Assembly (NCBI RefSeq): GCF_039545795.1
Contig: NZ_CP154260.1
Coordinates: 4,407,001 to 4,471,000, forward strand
Reading direction: 5' to 3'
Length of the DNA stretch: 64,000 nucleotides
From: Chitinophaga niabensis
Lineage (GTDB): Bacteria > Bacteroidota > Bacteroidia > Chitinophagales > Chitinophagaceae
Part shown: one piece after another, positions 9,928 to 20,800 of the stretch
Layout: every line of letters begins with the position of its first letter
Numbering within the stretch: the first letter of the stretch is position 1
Notes under the pieces: generated by a model
The model's database searches: none
Told to the model about the DNA's origin: nothing
What the model saw: only the letters and a program-made list of their open reading frames with translations
Made by a program: the position numbers and the translations under genes

Positions 9928-11470
9928 ACGAACCGTTTAGATGGATGTTGTTAAGAATGGCTGCATTATTTGCAACACGAACAAAAGACTCGTCAGCAAT
10001 GATCTCATGCAGGGCAGCTATATCCGTTGCGAAGATGCGGTCCTTAGCAGCAAAGCTAACCTTAGACCTTGCGTAATCATGGCAGGCTTCCAGTACCGGG
10101 GCAGATTTGAAGGGCCGCCTGAAATCTATGGCCTGCGCGGCATAGAGCAGTTCTATGGCCAGGATGTATTCCAGGTTACCGATCACCTGCAAAAGCTTAC
10201 GGCCACTGATAGATCCCATGGATACATGATCTTCCTGCCCAAGGGAAGTAGGTACACTATCCGCACTGGCCGGGAAACACAATGTTTTATTTTCTGTTAC
10301 CAACGCAGCGGTGGTGTATTGCGGGATCATAAACCCGGAGTTCAGGCCTGCATCCTGGATCAATAGTTTGGGTAATCCATACCGCCCTTCTATCATCATA
10401 TAACACCTGCGATCTGAAATATTGCCCAGCTCTGCAGCTGCTACAGTAGCGTAATCCAGCGGAATGGCCAAAGGCTGCCCGTGAAAGTTGCCGCCACTGA
10501 TGGTATCTTCAGCAGAGAAGATGATGGGATTATCTGTTACTGCATTCAGTTCAATGGAAGTAAGTTCCTGCAGATGTTTCCAGGCCGTGCGGGAAGCACC
10601 ATGTACCTGTGGCATACATCTTAAGGAGTAAGGATCCTGCACACGGTCGCAATCCTTATGAGAAGCCATGATCTCAGAACCCGCCAGCAAAGCGCTCAGG
10701 CGGTTTGCCACTAACTGGTTGCCAGGATAAGGACGGATGGCATGTAAACGGGGATCGAAAGGTTTGGCAGTGCCCATCAATCCTTCGAGAGACATAGCAC
10801 CGATAAGATCCGCCGCTTCCAATGCATTATGCAAACGTGCTACTGCTTTCACGGCAAATGAAAGAATGAACTGTGTACCATTGATCAATGCCAGTCCTTC
10901 TTTGGGTCCCAATACAATAGGATTCAGTCCCTCCTGTTGTAAAACATGGCCAGCGGATACTTTGTTTCCTTTATACCATACTTCCCCCAAACCTATCAGT
11001 GGCAGAAAGAGATGAGATAAAGGGGCCAGATCCCCGGAAGCACCTACAGAACCTTTCTCCGGCACTAAAGGTGTGATGTTGTTATCAATGAACCACACGA
11101 TCCTTTCCAGCGTAACAGGGTTTACACCCGAATATCCCTGTGCCAGTGCCTGTACTTTTGTGATCAGCATTAACCTGGCAATCTCTTCCGGAATAGGTGC
11201 ACCTACTCCCACACTATGGCTTTGCAGGATGTTGTATTGCAAAGCCCTGGTATCTTCTTCAGAGATCTTGGTATCACATAAAGGCCCAAAGCCTGTATTG
11301 ATGCCATATACCGTGGTATGCTCCTTTACAATCGCCTGTACATGCCCATGGCTGGTATTCACCCTTTGCATCACCTCCGGTGTAAGGATACCGCGGGTTT
11401 TGCCGGATGCTATGTTCATCGCAATAGCAACGGTCAGGGAGTCCTGACCGTATTTAAAAACCTCATTCAT
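9902..11470 (-). CDS. hutH: Histidine ammonia-lyase
   Basis: 522 residues. Removes ammonia from L-histidine to give urocanate, the committing step. The Ala144-Ser145-Gly146 triad that cyclises into the MIO electrophile is seen in [22 protein letters not shown] near residue 55 and the QDxYSLRCxPQ-type motif ([15 protein letters not shown]) are also present. Start codon overlaps the marR stop as ATGA (11467-11470), so regulator and first enzyme are translated together. Confidence 0.96.
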   Translation of the reverse strand: MNEVFKYGQDSLTVAIAMNIASGKTRGILTPEVMQRVNTSHGHVQAIVKEHTTVYGINTGFGPLCDTKISEEDTRALQYNILQSHSVGVGAPIPEEIARLMLITKVQALAQGYSGVNPVTLERIVWFIDNNITPLVPEKGSVGASGDLAPLSHLFLPLIGLGEVWYKGNKVSAGHVLQQEGLNPIVLGPKEGLALINGTQFILSFAVKAVARLHNALEAADLIGAMSLEGLMGTAKPFDPRLHAIRPYPGNQLVANRLSALLAGSEIMASHKDCDRVQDPYSLRCMPQVHGASRTAWKHLQELTSIELNAVTDNPIIFSAEDTISGGNFHGQPLAIPLDYATVAAAELGNISDRRCYMMIEGRYGLPKLLIQDAGLNSGFMIPQYTTAALVTENKTLCFPASADSVPTSLGQEDHVSMGSISGRKLLQVIGNLEYILAIELLYAAQAIDFRRPFKSAPVLEACHDYARSKVSFAAKDRIFATDIAALHEIIADESFVRVANNAAILNNIHLNGSYEKQFQLS

Positions 11471-11973
11471 TGATGGATTGTTTTGGTGTTATTATCCATA
11501 GCCACCTGTATGCGTTGTGCCAGTGGTTTGTTTTCCACAGACTGCTCCAATGCACTGATAGCTTCCAGTATTTTGCTGCTTTGTTTATGTTCCATGGCCA
11601 GTTCCGTCATGGCCGTTTCAATACCTTTCCAGATAGGTAATACCTGTGCCAGCAATGCAGCGCCTTCTTTCGTGAACTCCACCCACTGCCGCCGCCCGTC
11701 TTCTTCGCAACGGCTGGTATCTACCAGGCCCTTCTTTTTAAGATTGGTGATCAGCTGACTCACAGCGGAATGGGATACTTCCAGTTCCTGAGAAATATCC
11801 ATGAGCGTTAAACGCTCTTTGTCTGACAACAGATAGAAGAGAGGAAACCAGCTGGCATCAAAGGCAATGCCTGCCTGATCATACACCTTATTGACCTCCG
11901 CGAGGAAGTATTCACTCAACCGCCGCAGGCGGCTGCCGAAGATCAGGTAACCGAGTTTTGGATAGAAGCTCAT
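11467..11973 (-). CDS. MarR-family transcriptional regulator, probable hut operon repressor
   Basis: 168 residues with a central winged helix-turn-helix: LTLMDISQELEVSHSAVSQL is the recognition unit, and the wing lies near TSRCEEDGRRQWVEFT. Helical dimerisation segments flank it. MarR proteins bind palindromic operators as dimers and often repress their own operon until a ligand binds. It is the first gene of the operon, coupled to hutH, and its start codon abuts a perfect 13-bp inverted repeat (11973-12000), so autorepression with urocanate or histidine as inducer is the natural inference. The better known Hut repressor HutC is of the GntR family, so a MarR regulator here is a departure from that model. 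Confidence 0.92.
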   Translation of the reverse strand: MSFYPKLGYLIFGSRLRRLSEYFLAEVNKVYDQAGIAFDASWFPLFYLLSDKERLTLMDISQELEVSHSAVSQLITNLKKKGLVDTSRCEEDGRRQWVEFTKEGAALLAQVLPIWKGIETAMTELAMEHKQSSKILEAISALEQSVENKPLAQRIQVAMDNNTKTIHQ

Positions 11974-12000
11974 AAAATATATAAGTGCTTATATATTTTA
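11973..12000. promoter_or_regulatory. Perfect 13-bp inverted repeat, candidate MarR operator of the hut operon
   Basis: TAAAATATATAAG (11973-11985), a 2-base spacer TG, and its exact reverse complement CTTATATATTTTA (11988-12000). It begins at the first base of the marR start codon and covers the region where the promoter or leader of the operon must lie. Symmetry, length and position fit binding of a MarR dimer; this role is inferred. Confidence 0.7.
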
Positions 12001-12048
12001 CAATATTAAGAAATCCGGATCATTTCATCCGAATTTCTTTTAGGGAAA

Positions 12049-12438
12049 TTATTTACGTTTTACATCGAACCAAACAGGTGATTTGTCTTCGATATCTCCA
12101 TTGTAGTTAATGGAGAGTTCCTCGCCCTTTTTGATATCACGGCGGGTTTTGATGGCCATGGTTTCGGCATCAAAATCCATCTCGTATTCGCAATTAGGAT
12201 CGTAGGCGTGGTTGTAGATAGAACAGAAACCCAAAGCAATACATGAGCGTGTTTCTCTTACTCCCCAGAGGAAGATGTAATTGTGCAGTTTAGTTTTGTC
12301 CACTATCGATGTATCGTTACCAGAGAGTACAAGTACAGGAGAAACCTCTATTTGTGTTCCGGCGGGAATGGCTTCTTTGGTGAAAACACCACGGCCTTTC
12401 TCTTTGGTCTTATTAACGTATAAATACGGCTTGATCAT
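12049..12438 (-). CDS. SET-domain protein (putative protein-lysine methyltransferase)
   Basis: 129 residues, essentially a bare SET domain. Visible are KGRGVFTKEAIPAGTQI (first strand region), the NHxxxPN-type motif in IYNHAYDPNCEYEM (residues 75-88) that binds S-adenosylmethionine, and the C-terminal GEELSINYNGD containing the catalytic Tyr. Stand-alone bacterial SET proteins of this size are known but their targets mostly are not. It lies 76 bp upstream of marR on the same strand, with the hut operator in between, and is divergent from the bestrophin gene. Confidence 0.88.
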   Translation of the reverse strand: MIKPYLYVNKTKEKGRGVFTKEAIPAGTQIEVSPVLVLSGNDTSIVDKTKLHNYIFLWGVRETRSCIALGFCSIYNHAYDPNCEYEMDFDAETMAIKTRRDIKKGEELSINYNGDIEDKSPVWFDVKRK

Positions 12439-12517
12439 AACTCACTTATAATATAGAAGCCGTAAAGTAAAGACAAACCCATCAGTTATCAAAATAACAA
12501 GTGATCCATATAGACAT

Positions 12518-12525
12518 TATTTTTG
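12518..12525 (+). promoter_or_regulatory. TAnnTTTG promoter element close to the bestrophin start
   Basis: TATTTTTG matches the Bacteroidota -7 element TAnnTTTG. It ends 5 bases before the ATG at 12531, which would put the transcription start at or next to the start codon. No TTG is seen at the -33 position, so the element may be fortuitous. Confidence 0.35.
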
Positions 12526-12530
12526 CAATT

Positions 12531-13406
12531 ATGATCAATTATAATCCCCGGGAGTGGTTCACTTTCATCTTCCGCATCCATCAGGCAGACACGGTTAAGA
12601 AGCTGGTGCCTATGTTCATAGCCCTTTCCATATACTCAGCCGGCATAGCATGGCTGGAACTGGAGGTCTTCAAATTATCGGAAAAGGATCACATCAAGAA
12701 CATAACAGCCATGCATGGCTTGCTGGGCTTTGTTATCTCACTGTTATTGGTGTTCCGTACCAATACAGCATATGACCGTTGGTGGGAAGGCCGCAGGCAA
12801 TGGGGTGCACTGGTGAACTCCAGCCGCAACCTGGCTATTAAACTGCATACCATGCTACCCTCCGGCCATATAGCCAAAAAGTATTTCAGCCATATGATCC
12901 CTAACTATGCCATGGCTATGAAAGATCATCTGCGCGGGGAATTCCATCCACACAAACTGGAAGGTTTAACGCCCGAAGAGTTAAGCCACCTGCATTCGGG
13001 AGAACATATCCCTAACCAGATTGCTACCATGATCCTGGCTAAGGTGAATGAACTGTACCGCCAGCAGGTGATCACCGGGGATCAGCTGATCATACTGAAC
13101 AACCAGCTGGAATCCTTTACGGATATCTGTGGTGCCTGTGAAAGGATCAAGAACACCCCTATCCCCTTTTCCTATAGTGTGTTCCTGAAAAAGTTCATTT
13201 TCTTTTATGTGATGACCCTTCCCATGGGATATGTATTCGGATTAGGTTACCTGGTGATCCCCATGGTTGTATTCATTTTCTATGTACTGGCGAGTTTAGA
13301 GCTGATCGCAGAAGAAATTGAAGACCCTTTTGGCAAAGATGCCAACGACCTGCCCACAGAAACTATTGCGGGCAATATCCGCAAGCATGTGCAGGAGATA
13401 TTGTAA
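12531..13406 (+). CDS. Bestrophin-family anion channel (UPF0187)
   Basis: About 291 residues from the ATG at 12531 (MINYNPREWF); a GTG 30 bases upstream is in frame but less likely. Conserved bestrophin features are present: the N-terminal helix, the VFRTNTAYDRWWEGRRQWG segment after the first hydrophobic helices, a C-terminal helix pair around FVMTLPMGYVFGLGYL-like sequence, and the acidic EEIEDPFGKDANDLP motif characteristic of the family. Bacterial homologues form pentameric inner-membrane ion channels. It is followed 30 bp later by mgtE on the same strand, which may be one transcript. Confidence 0.93.
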   Translation: MINYNPREWFTFIFRIHQADTVKKLVPMFIALSIYSAGIAWLELEVFKLSEKDHIKNITAMHGLLGFVISLLLVFRTNTAYDRWWEGRRQWGALVNSSRNLAIKLHTMLPSGHIAKKYFSHMIPNYAMAMKDHLRGEFHPHKLEGLTPEELSHLHSGEHIPNQIATMILAKVNELYRQQVITGDQLIILNNQLESFTDICGACERIKNTPIPFSYSVFLKKFIFFYVMTLPMGYVFGLGYLVIPMVVFIFYVLASLELIAEEIEDPFGKDANDLPTETIAGNIRKHVQEIL

Positions 13407-13436
13407 TTGCCTATTTTCGCCCAAGCGTCTGATCTT

Positions 13437-14813
13437 ATGGAAAATGAAGTATTACTGGAAAGGTTTGAGCAATTAGCTCATGAACAGAACTTCCGGGAGT
13501 TAAAAGACTTCCTGGACGATCAGCTCATTACAGATATTGCTGAACTTATTTACGAGGTACCGGAGCAGGCAACCCTGATCGTTAATCAACTTACACTTGG
13601 GCGTGCTGCCGCTGCATTCAGGATCCTTGAATTCCCCACACAGGAAGATATTATCCGTGACCTGCCGGCCCATAAGATAGCAGAACTGCTGAATGAACTG
13701 CCACCGGATGACAGAACTGCCTTCCTGGAAGAACTCCCCAGCCAGGCAGTAACAGAACTCATTAAACTGCTGAATCCGGAAGAACGGAAGATCACCCTCG
13801 CCCTCCTGGGTTACCCGGAGAACAGTGTAGGCCGGATCATGACGCCGGACTATATAGCCGCCAAATCACACTGGACGGTAGCCAAGGTGCTCAACCACAT
13901 CCGGATGTATGGCCGGGACTCTGAAACCATTGATGTTATTTATATCATAGACAACCAGGGCAAACTGCTGGACGATTTCCGGATCCGCGAATTCCTGCTG
14001 GTATCTCCTGATACACTGGTGGAAAACCTGATGGACCACCGCTTTGTTTCCCTCCATGTAAACGATGAACAGGAAGAAGCCGTACAGATATTCAGGTTAG
14101 AAAATCGTGTAGCCCTTCCGGTACTGGACGATGCCGGCGTGATGCTGGGGATCGTTACCATTGATGATATGTTATGGATCTTAAATGAAGAACATACGGA
14201 AGACATCCAGAAGATCGGGGGTACCGAGGCTTTGGATGAACCCTATCTGGATATGCCTTTACTACGGTTGGTAAAAAAACGGGTAGGCTGGCTGATCATC
14301 CTGTTCATCGGTGAAATGCTCACTGCTTCGGTGATGGCTTATTTTGAAGATGAGATCGCCAAGGCGGTAGTGCTGGCCATGTTCATTCCGCTCATTATTT
14401 CCAGTGGTGGTAACAGCGGTTCTCAGGCTTCCACACTGATCATTCAGGCCATGGCCCTGGGTGAATTAACCATTAAAGACTGGTGGCGGGTAATGCGAAG
14501 GGAAATCATTTCCGGTGTATTACTGGGTTCTGCCCTTGGCATTATTGGTTTCATCAGGATCCTGATCTGGAATTCCTTCTTCCATACTTACGGCGATCAT
14601 ACAGTGCTTATTGGCCTTACACTGGGCGTATCATTGATAGGTGTAGTGTTATGGGGTACTTTATCCGGTTCCATGCTGCCATTGATCTTGAAGAAAGCAG
14701 GGGCTGACCCTGCCAGTTCTTCTGCGCCCTTTGTGGCCACGCTGGTGGATGTTACCGGTTTGCTGATCTATTTCTCTGTAGCGTATATTTTCCTGAAAGG
14801 TATCCTGCTTTAG
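13437..14813 (+). CDS. mgtE: MgtE-type magnesium channel/transporter
   Basis: 458 residues from the ATG at 13437. Domain order is standard: N-terminal superhelical MgtE_N domain (about 1-130, with AHKIAELLNELPPDDRTAFL), a CBS pair (about 135-260) that senses Mg2+, a linking helix, and five membrane helices from about 285 on, including the pore signature PLIISSGGNSGSQASTLIIQ. Imports Mg2+ through the inner membrane and closes at high internal Mg2+. Its stop overlaps the stop of the convergent histidine phosphatase by four bases (14810-14813). Confidence 0.95.
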   Translation: MENEVLLERFEQLAHEQNFRELKDFLDDQLITDIAELIYEVPEQATLIVNQLTLGRAAAAFRILEFPTQEDIIRDLPAHKIAELLNELPPDDRTAFLEELPSQAVTELIKLLNPEERKITLALLGYPENSVGRIMTPDYIAAKSHWTVAKVLNHIRMYGRDSETIDVIYIIDNQGKLLDDFRIREFLLVSPDTLVENLMDHRFVSLHVNDEQEEAVQIFRLENRVALPVLDDAGVMLGIVTIDDMLWILNEEHTEDIQKIGGTEALDEPYLDMPLLRLVKKRVGWLIILFIGEMLTASVMAYFEDEIAKAVVLAMFIPLIISSGGNSGSQASTLIIQAMALGELTIKDWWRVMRREIISGVLLGSALGIIGFIRILIWNSFFHTYGDHTVLIGLTLGVSLIGVVLWGTLSGSMLPLILKKAGADPASSSAPFVATLVDVTGLLIYFSVAYIFLKGILL

Positions 14814-15358
14814 TATCGCGCCCTAAACATCTTTGTCAGCTTCCTTCCTTTATACACCATGAACAGGCGGTCATAATCTTCATCCCGGATGGTATCCCTC
14901 GGAAAAGTGTTCAGGCTTTTCAGGATGGGAATAATGGTGTTGCTATGACCGATCACGAGGATCTTTTTGCCCCAGTCGTTATTACGGCTGATTTCATACA
15001 ACAGGGATTCTCCTGTACTGTCCGGTTTATATAAGGCAGTATCTATCTTACCTAAGATGCGCAAAGAATCCCCTGTTTGCAGTGCGCGTTTGAATGGTGT
15101 GGAATAGATGCGGGTTATGCCGGAATCTTTCAGCATCCGGTATAACTTCCCCGCCCGTTTCAAACCAGCCTCGGTTAATGTGGAGTCTGCTCCCGGATTC
15201 TTTTCCGCATGACGTACCACAAAGAAAGTACCCGTGAGAAAAGTGCTATCTTCCATAACAGGTACCTGTACCCGTTCCTGCTTCACCGGCGCCGGTCCGC
15301 AGGCTGCTAACAAGGTGATTGCCAATGCCATGCCGTACATCATTTTGCGTGAGATCAT
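14810..15358 (-). CDS. Histidine-phosphatase-superfamily lipoprotein
   Basis: About 182 residues from the ATG at 15358, chosen because it gives a proper lipoprotein signal (ITLLAAC lipobox); an in-frame start at 15412 lies against the divergent gene's ATG. The catalytic RHA/RHG-type motif is VVRHAEKNPG, with the second Arg in YSTPFKRALQTG and the second His in VIGHSNTI. The family transfers phosphate via the first His; many members are SixA- or PGM-like with unknown substrates. Predicted membrane-anchored outside the cytoplasm, where a phosphomonoesterase role is likely. Confidence 0.87.
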   Translation of the reverse strand: MISRKMMYGMALAITLLAACGPAPVKQERVQVPVMEDSTFLTGTFFVVRHAEKNPGADSTLTEAGLKRAGKLYRMLKDSGITRIYSTPFKRALQTGDSLRILGKIDTALYKPDSTGESLLYEISRNNDWGKKILVIGHSNTIIPILKSLNTFPRDTIRDEDYDRLFMVYKGRKLTKMFRARY

Positions 15359-15413
15359 GCTGGGTAGTTTATTATATTGCAACAAATTATAGAATTCTTC
15401 ACTATTATACAAT

Positions 15414-17756
15414 ATGAAAAAAATACTGCTCCCTTTCGCTGGCCTGTTTTTATCAACCCTTACTTACGCACAAACCCTTACTGTAGAGAAGATCATGCGC
15501 GATCCCAAATGGATCGGTACTTCTCCGGATAATTTAAAATGGAGTGTGGATGGTAAAACCGTTTACTTTAACTGGAACCCGGAGAAAGCAATGGGGGATT
15601 CGCTTTATGCCATCACCCTTAGCAAACATACACCGGTAAAGACCAACGCGGCAGACAGGATACTGATCAATGCCAGGAGTTCCGGGCAGTATAACAAAGC
15701 TCATACGCAACTGGTGTATACCTATTACGGAGACATCTACCTTCAGGAGGTAGCTACCGGAAAAGAAACACGCATCACCCATACTGCTGAAACAGAAACA
15801 CAGGTGGACTTTGCCATGCAGGATACCCGCATCCTCTTCCGCCGTAACCGTAACCTTTTCACCTGGGATATTAAAACGGGTTTGATTGAACAGTTCACTG
15901 ATTTTGTGCAGGGAGCCAAACCGGTGGAGAGAAAAGAGAAGCTGAGTGCGCAGGACCAGTTCCTGAAGAACCAGCAACTGGAATTAATGCAGGTGTTGAA
16001 AGACAAAAAAGCAAAAGCAGATGCTGCATCCGCTTATACCAAAAGTCTTCCTAAAGTACCACAGATGCGCACCCTCTACATGGAAGACAAATCGCTGGGT
16101 GAAGTAGTATTAAGTCCTGATGGCCGTTTTGTAGTATACCGTTTAAATGATGAACCGCCGGGAGAGAAAACCACCATTGTTCCCAACTACGTAACAGAAA
16201 CAGGTTATACCACTGATATCAGAAGCCGCAGTAAAGTGGGTGCTCCATGGGGCAGTTTTGAATCCTTTGTGTACGACAGGGAAAAGGATACCGTGATCGC
16301 TATTAAAACGTCTGATATCCCAGGCATTAAGGATAAACCTGATTATGCTAAACAGGATACAGCCAAAACCAAAAACCGCGGTGTGATCATCAGCGGCCCT
16401 TACTGGTCAGAGAAAGGAACCCATGCTGTAGTAGACATCAATTCCCAGGATAACAAAGACCGCTGGATCATGTTACTGGATGCCGCTAACGGTACACTCC
16501 GTTTGCTGGACCGCCAGCGGGATGAAGCATGGATAGGCGGCCCTGGCGTAGGTTGGGGAAATATCGGCTGGGTAGATGAACAAACTATCTGGTTCCAGAG
16601 TGAGGCTACCGGCTATTCCCATCTTTACACCATGAATGTGGCCAGCAATAAAAAGCAGGCTTTAACCAGCGGGAACTATGAAGTACAGGATGTAACATTA
16701 TCTCGTAACAAACAACACTTCTACCTGCTCACCAATGAAGTGCATCCCGGTGAAAAACAATACTACCGTTTGCCGGTAACCGGCGGTAAAGCAGAACGCA
16801 TTACCAGCATGGCCGGCGCACATACCGTTACACTTTCCCCGGATGAAAAATGGATCGCTTTCCGTTATTCCACTTCCAACAAACCCTGGGAAATGTACAT
16901 CCAGGAAAATAAAGCAGGTGCCAAACCTTTGCAGATCACAACACTGGCGCAATCAGAAGAATTTAAAGCTTATCCCTGGCGGGAAGCGAATGTGATCACT
17001 TTCAAAGCACGTGACAATGAAATGGTGCATGCCCGGCTGTATACACCAGAAACTGCCAAACGCAATGGCGCGGCCGTGATATTTGTACATGGCGCAGGTT
17101 ACCTGCAGAATGCACATAAATGGTGGAGCCAGTATTTCAGGGAGTATATGTTCCATAATCTTTTAACAGACCTTGGTTATACTGTACTGGATATCGATTA
17201 CCGCGGCAGTGCTGGTTATGGCCGTAACTGGCGTACAGGTATTTACCGCTATATGGGTGGAAAGGACCTTACGGACCAGGTGGATGGCGCTAAATTCCTG
17301 GCACAGAACTATGGCGTGGACCCTAAACGCGTAGGGATCTATGGTGGCAGTTATGGCGGATTTATTACCCTCATGGCCATGTTCACCACACCGGATGATT
17401 TTGCCGCCGGAGCCGCACTCCGTTCTGTTACAGACTGGGCGCATTATAATCACGGTTATACTTCCAATATACTCAACGAGCCTTTTACAGATAGCATTGC
17501 TTACCGCAAATCCTCTCCCATCTATTATGCAGAAGGGTTGAAGGGCCATTTGCTGATGTGCCATGGCATGGTGGATACCAATGTGCATTTCCAGGATATT
17601 GTACGCCTCAGCCAGCGCCTCATAGAACTCGGCAAAAACAACTGGGAACTGGCCGTATACCCGATTGAAGATCACGGTTTTACAGAGCCTGCCAGCTGGA
17701 CGGATGAGTACAAACGCATACTGGGCCTGTTCGAGAAGGTATTACAGAAGCGCTAA
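15414..17756 (+). CDS. S9-family prolyl-type serine peptidase (DPP-IV-like), secreted
   Basis: 780 residues with a signal peptide ending near YAQ (residue 20). The first two thirds is the beta-propeller (WD40-like PD repeats such as VVLSPDGRFVVYR and TLSPDEKWIAF). The C-terminal alpha/beta-hydrolase carries the catalytic triad Ser646 in GGSYGG, Asp721 in GMVDTNV and His754 in EDHGF, as calculated from codon positions. Predicted periplasmic or surface exopeptidase that trims peptides after proline or similar residues for uptake. The N-terminal insert around residues 165-215 (Lys/Gln-rich) is longer than in textbook DPP-IV but common in Bacteroidota homologues. Confidence 0.93.
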   Translation: MKKILLPFAGLFLSTLTYAQTLTVEKIMRDPKWIGTSPDNLKWSVDGKTVYFNWNPEKAMGDSLYAITLSKHTPVKTNAADRILINARSSGQYNKAHTQLVYTYYGDIYLQEVATGKETRITHTAETETQVDFAMQDTRILFRRNRNLFTWDIKTGLIEQFTDFVQGAKPVERKEKLSAQDQFLKNQQLELMQVLKDKKAKADAASAYTKSLPKVPQMRTLYMEDKSLGEVVLSPDGRFVVYRLNDEPPGEKTTIVPNYVTETGYTTDIRSRSKVGAPWGSFESFVYDREKDTVIAIKTSDIPGIKDKPDYAKQDTAKTKNRGVIISGPYWSEKGTHAVVDINSQDNKDRWIMLLDAANGTLRLLDRQRDEAWIGGPGVGWGNIGWVDEQTIWFQSEATGYSHLYTMNVASNKKQALTSGNYEVQDVTLSRNKQHFYLLTNEVHPGEKQYYRLPVTGGKAERITSMAGAHTVTLSPDEKWIAFRYSTSNKPWEMYIQENKAGAKPLQITTLAQSEEFKAYPWREANVITFKARDNEMVHARLYTPETAKRNGAAVIFVHGAGYLQNAHKWWSQYFREYMFHNLLTDLGYTVLDIDYRGSAGYGRNWRTGIYRYMGGKDLTDQVDGAKFLAQNYGVDPKRVGIYGGSYGGFITLMAMFTTPDDFAAGAALRSVTDWAHYNHGYTSNILNEPFTDSIAYRKSSPIYYAEGLKGHLLMCHGMVDTNVHFQDIVRLSQRLIELGKNNWELAVYPIEDHGFTEPASWTDEYKRILGLFEKVLQKR

Positions 17757-17780
17757 TGCCTTCCACCGCGGTATTTTCAG

Positions 17781-17788
17781 TATATTTG
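17781..17788 (+). promoter_or_regulatory. TAnnTTTG promoter element before the TraB/GumN gene
   Basis: TATATTTG is an exact match to the Bacteroidota -7 consensus, 28 bases before the ATG at 17817 and just after the stop of the S9 peptidase gene. No convincing -33 TTG at the expected distance. It suggests the long TraB/GumN gene has its own promoter. Confidence 0.5.
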
Positions 17789-17816
17789 AATACATCTAAT
17801 TCCCTACCGTCCTCAT

Positions 17817-20800
17817 ATGAACCATTTGAAAAGAAGTGTACTGGTATGTGTGCTGTTAGTGTCAGGCTCTGTTGCAGCTGCTCAGCATAAACAGGCGAAC
17901 AATAAGAAATACCAGGGTTTATTATGGGAGATCACCGGCAAAAACATGCCGAAGCCTTCCTACCTCTTTGGTACCATGCACGTAAGCAATAAGCTGGCAT
18001 TCCATCTCAGCGATTCCTTCTATCACTGTATCAAGAATGCCGATATTGTTTCTTTGGAAACAGATCCGCAGCAATTGCAGGAAGACTTTTCCAAAAGCAA
18101 TATGTTACGCCTCAGTTCCCGCTATATGAATGAACTTGCCGGGAACGGCAGCATGAGTAAAGATGCCTTCACTATTGGTGCCTATGGGGATCTGATCAGG
18201 ACCGGCCTTACTTACCGGCCTGAGATGATCAATCACCTGCTCTACCGTTCTTTTGCAGCACAGGAAGATTTTGAGGAAGATACTTTCCTGGATATGTACA
18301 TCTACCAGGTAGGCAAAAAAATGGGGAAACGGGCAACCGGTGTGGAAAGTTTTGAAGAGTCCGAACGCCTGATGCTGGAAGCATACAGGGATGCGGCAAA
18401 AGATAAGAAACAAAAGAAGGTGAACAGGGATGCAGAAAATCCCCTGGATTCAAGGAATAAACTGAATGATGCTTACCGCCGCGGAGACCTTGATATGCTG
18501 GATTCCATTTCCAGCAATCAATATACCTCTCCCGCTTTCATGGAAAAATTCCTGTACAAACGGAACGAAAATATGTTCCGGGTGATCGATTCTATCATCC
18601 GTATCAATAGCCTGTTTGCCGGTGTAGGCGCAGCACACCTTCCCGGAGACCGCGGGCTGATCTATATGTTACGCAAGGCCGGTTATACCGTACGCCCGGT
18701 TGTGTTCAATAATCGCGACAGTGAACAAAAAGATCAGCTGGAGAAAGTGAAAGCCCCGGTAGTATTTCAAACTTATACTTCAGAAGACGGATGGATACAG
18801 GTAGATGTGCCCGGCAAACTTTTCAACTTCAGCGGCTTAACCATGCTGAACCAATTGCAGTATGCAGACCTTGCCAATGGTGCCTATTACCTGGTGAGCC
18901 GCATCAAAACCAACGCATTGAGCCTTGGGCAAAGTGAAGCAGATGTATCGCTGAAAATAGACAGTCTTTTATACGAGAACATCCCCGGCAAGATCATCAG
19001 TAAAAAAGCGATCAGCAATAACGGTTATAAAGGTTTTGATATCCGCAACCGCACCAGGCGTGGTGATATGCAGCGGTACAATATCTTTGTTACACCTTTT
19101 GAAGTGTTCATCTTCAAGATCAGTGGTAACGGGGAATATGTGGAAGGAGAAGAAGGAGATCGTTTCTTTGCCTCTGTTAAATTAAAATCATTACAGGGCG
19201 GCGCATGGGTCAATTACCAATCACCCGGTAATACCTTTTCCGTAAAAATGCCCCATACACCTGTATTCGCCAATAACATCACCCTTCGTTCCCTCAGCAA
19301 ACGGCAGGAGTACGAAGCCCTGGATAAACAAACCGGCAACAGTTACCTGGTGATGCGCAAAACAATCCCTGATTATTCCGTGCTGGAAGAAGATACCGTA
19401 GAGCTTGGTTTTGCAGAAGAAAGTTTTCAGCAATCACAATTCATTAAACAGCAAAAGAGCAGGAAATTCATCACCTGGCAGGGTTATACCTGTCTTGAAG
19501 TAGTGAACCAGCATACAGATAACAGCTTCTCTCAAACACGCATCCTGCTGCAGGGGCCGCATTACTTCATCCTGTCTGCCCATTACAGGAATGACAAAAA
19601 AGCGCTGGGGGAATTCTTTCAGTCGTTCACGCCCACAAATCCCGTTTACAACGCGGCACAGGCCTATACAGATACAAGCCTTTACTTCTCCGTAAAAACA
19701 CCGGTGATCCCTAAAGACGATGATGCCCTGATGGAAGCTTTTTCCGGAGGCGGCAGTACGGAAGAAAATACGGATCACGCTTATAAGGTGAAGAACAAAA
19801 CCTTCCGGTCAGACAGTACGGGGGAAGAAGTAAAAGTAGTGTTCCAGAAATTCAACCGTTATTACAGCACCAGGGACAGTGCGCAATTCTGGGGAAGAGA
19901 GATCGATAATATGACCGACAAGGGAGACCTGGTGATCCATAGTAGAAAGTATGAACGTTTGCCCGGCTGGGAAAGTACCCTGCTGCAAATGCGGGATACC
20001 AACAGCACCAGGAACTTCTACTGCAAAGTATTTGTGCGCAATGGCGCGCAATACACGCTCTCTGCCATTACCGATAACATCAAGGGGCCTTCCTCTTTCA
20101 TCACTTCCTTCTTTGATACTTTTACGCCCGGGGATACGGTATTCGGTAAATCCATTTACCTGAGCAAAGCTCCTGAGTTCTTTGCTGATTTTAACAGTAA
20201 AGACAGTACTACCCGCCAGCAGGCAAAGAGTTCCATCAGTACTGTTCATTATAAAGATGAACATGCACCCGAACTGATCAGGCTTATAAAGAGCTGGGGA
20301 GCCAGTGAAAAGAATTACCTGGAAGTGAAGAACGACCTTATTGCAGAACTGGGATATATCAGCCATCCGGAGATACTTCCTTTCCTTGAAAGCGCATACC
20401 TCGCCGCCAACGATACGGCCAGCCTGCAGCGCAACATCCTGGAAAGTTTATTGAAACAGCAAACTACAGAAGCGGATAAAGTGTTCAGCAACCTGGTATT
20501 GAAAGAGATCCCCATCTTCAGTAATGAGGATAACATCTATTCCATGCTGTCTCCCCTCCGGGATTCCCTGCAGCTCAGCAAATCCCTTTTCCCTGATCTG
20601 CTGCAGCTCACTGCGCTCACGGACTATAAAGAACCGGTGTACAGCCTGCTGGCCACTATGTTGGACAGTAACGTGATCCAGCCATCCCTGTATGAACATC
20701 ATATCAGCCAGATTGCTTTTGATGCCCGCATAGCCCTGCAAAAAGAAATAGCAGATGAACAGGAGCAAATAGGTGAAGATGACGATAATGATATAGAAAG

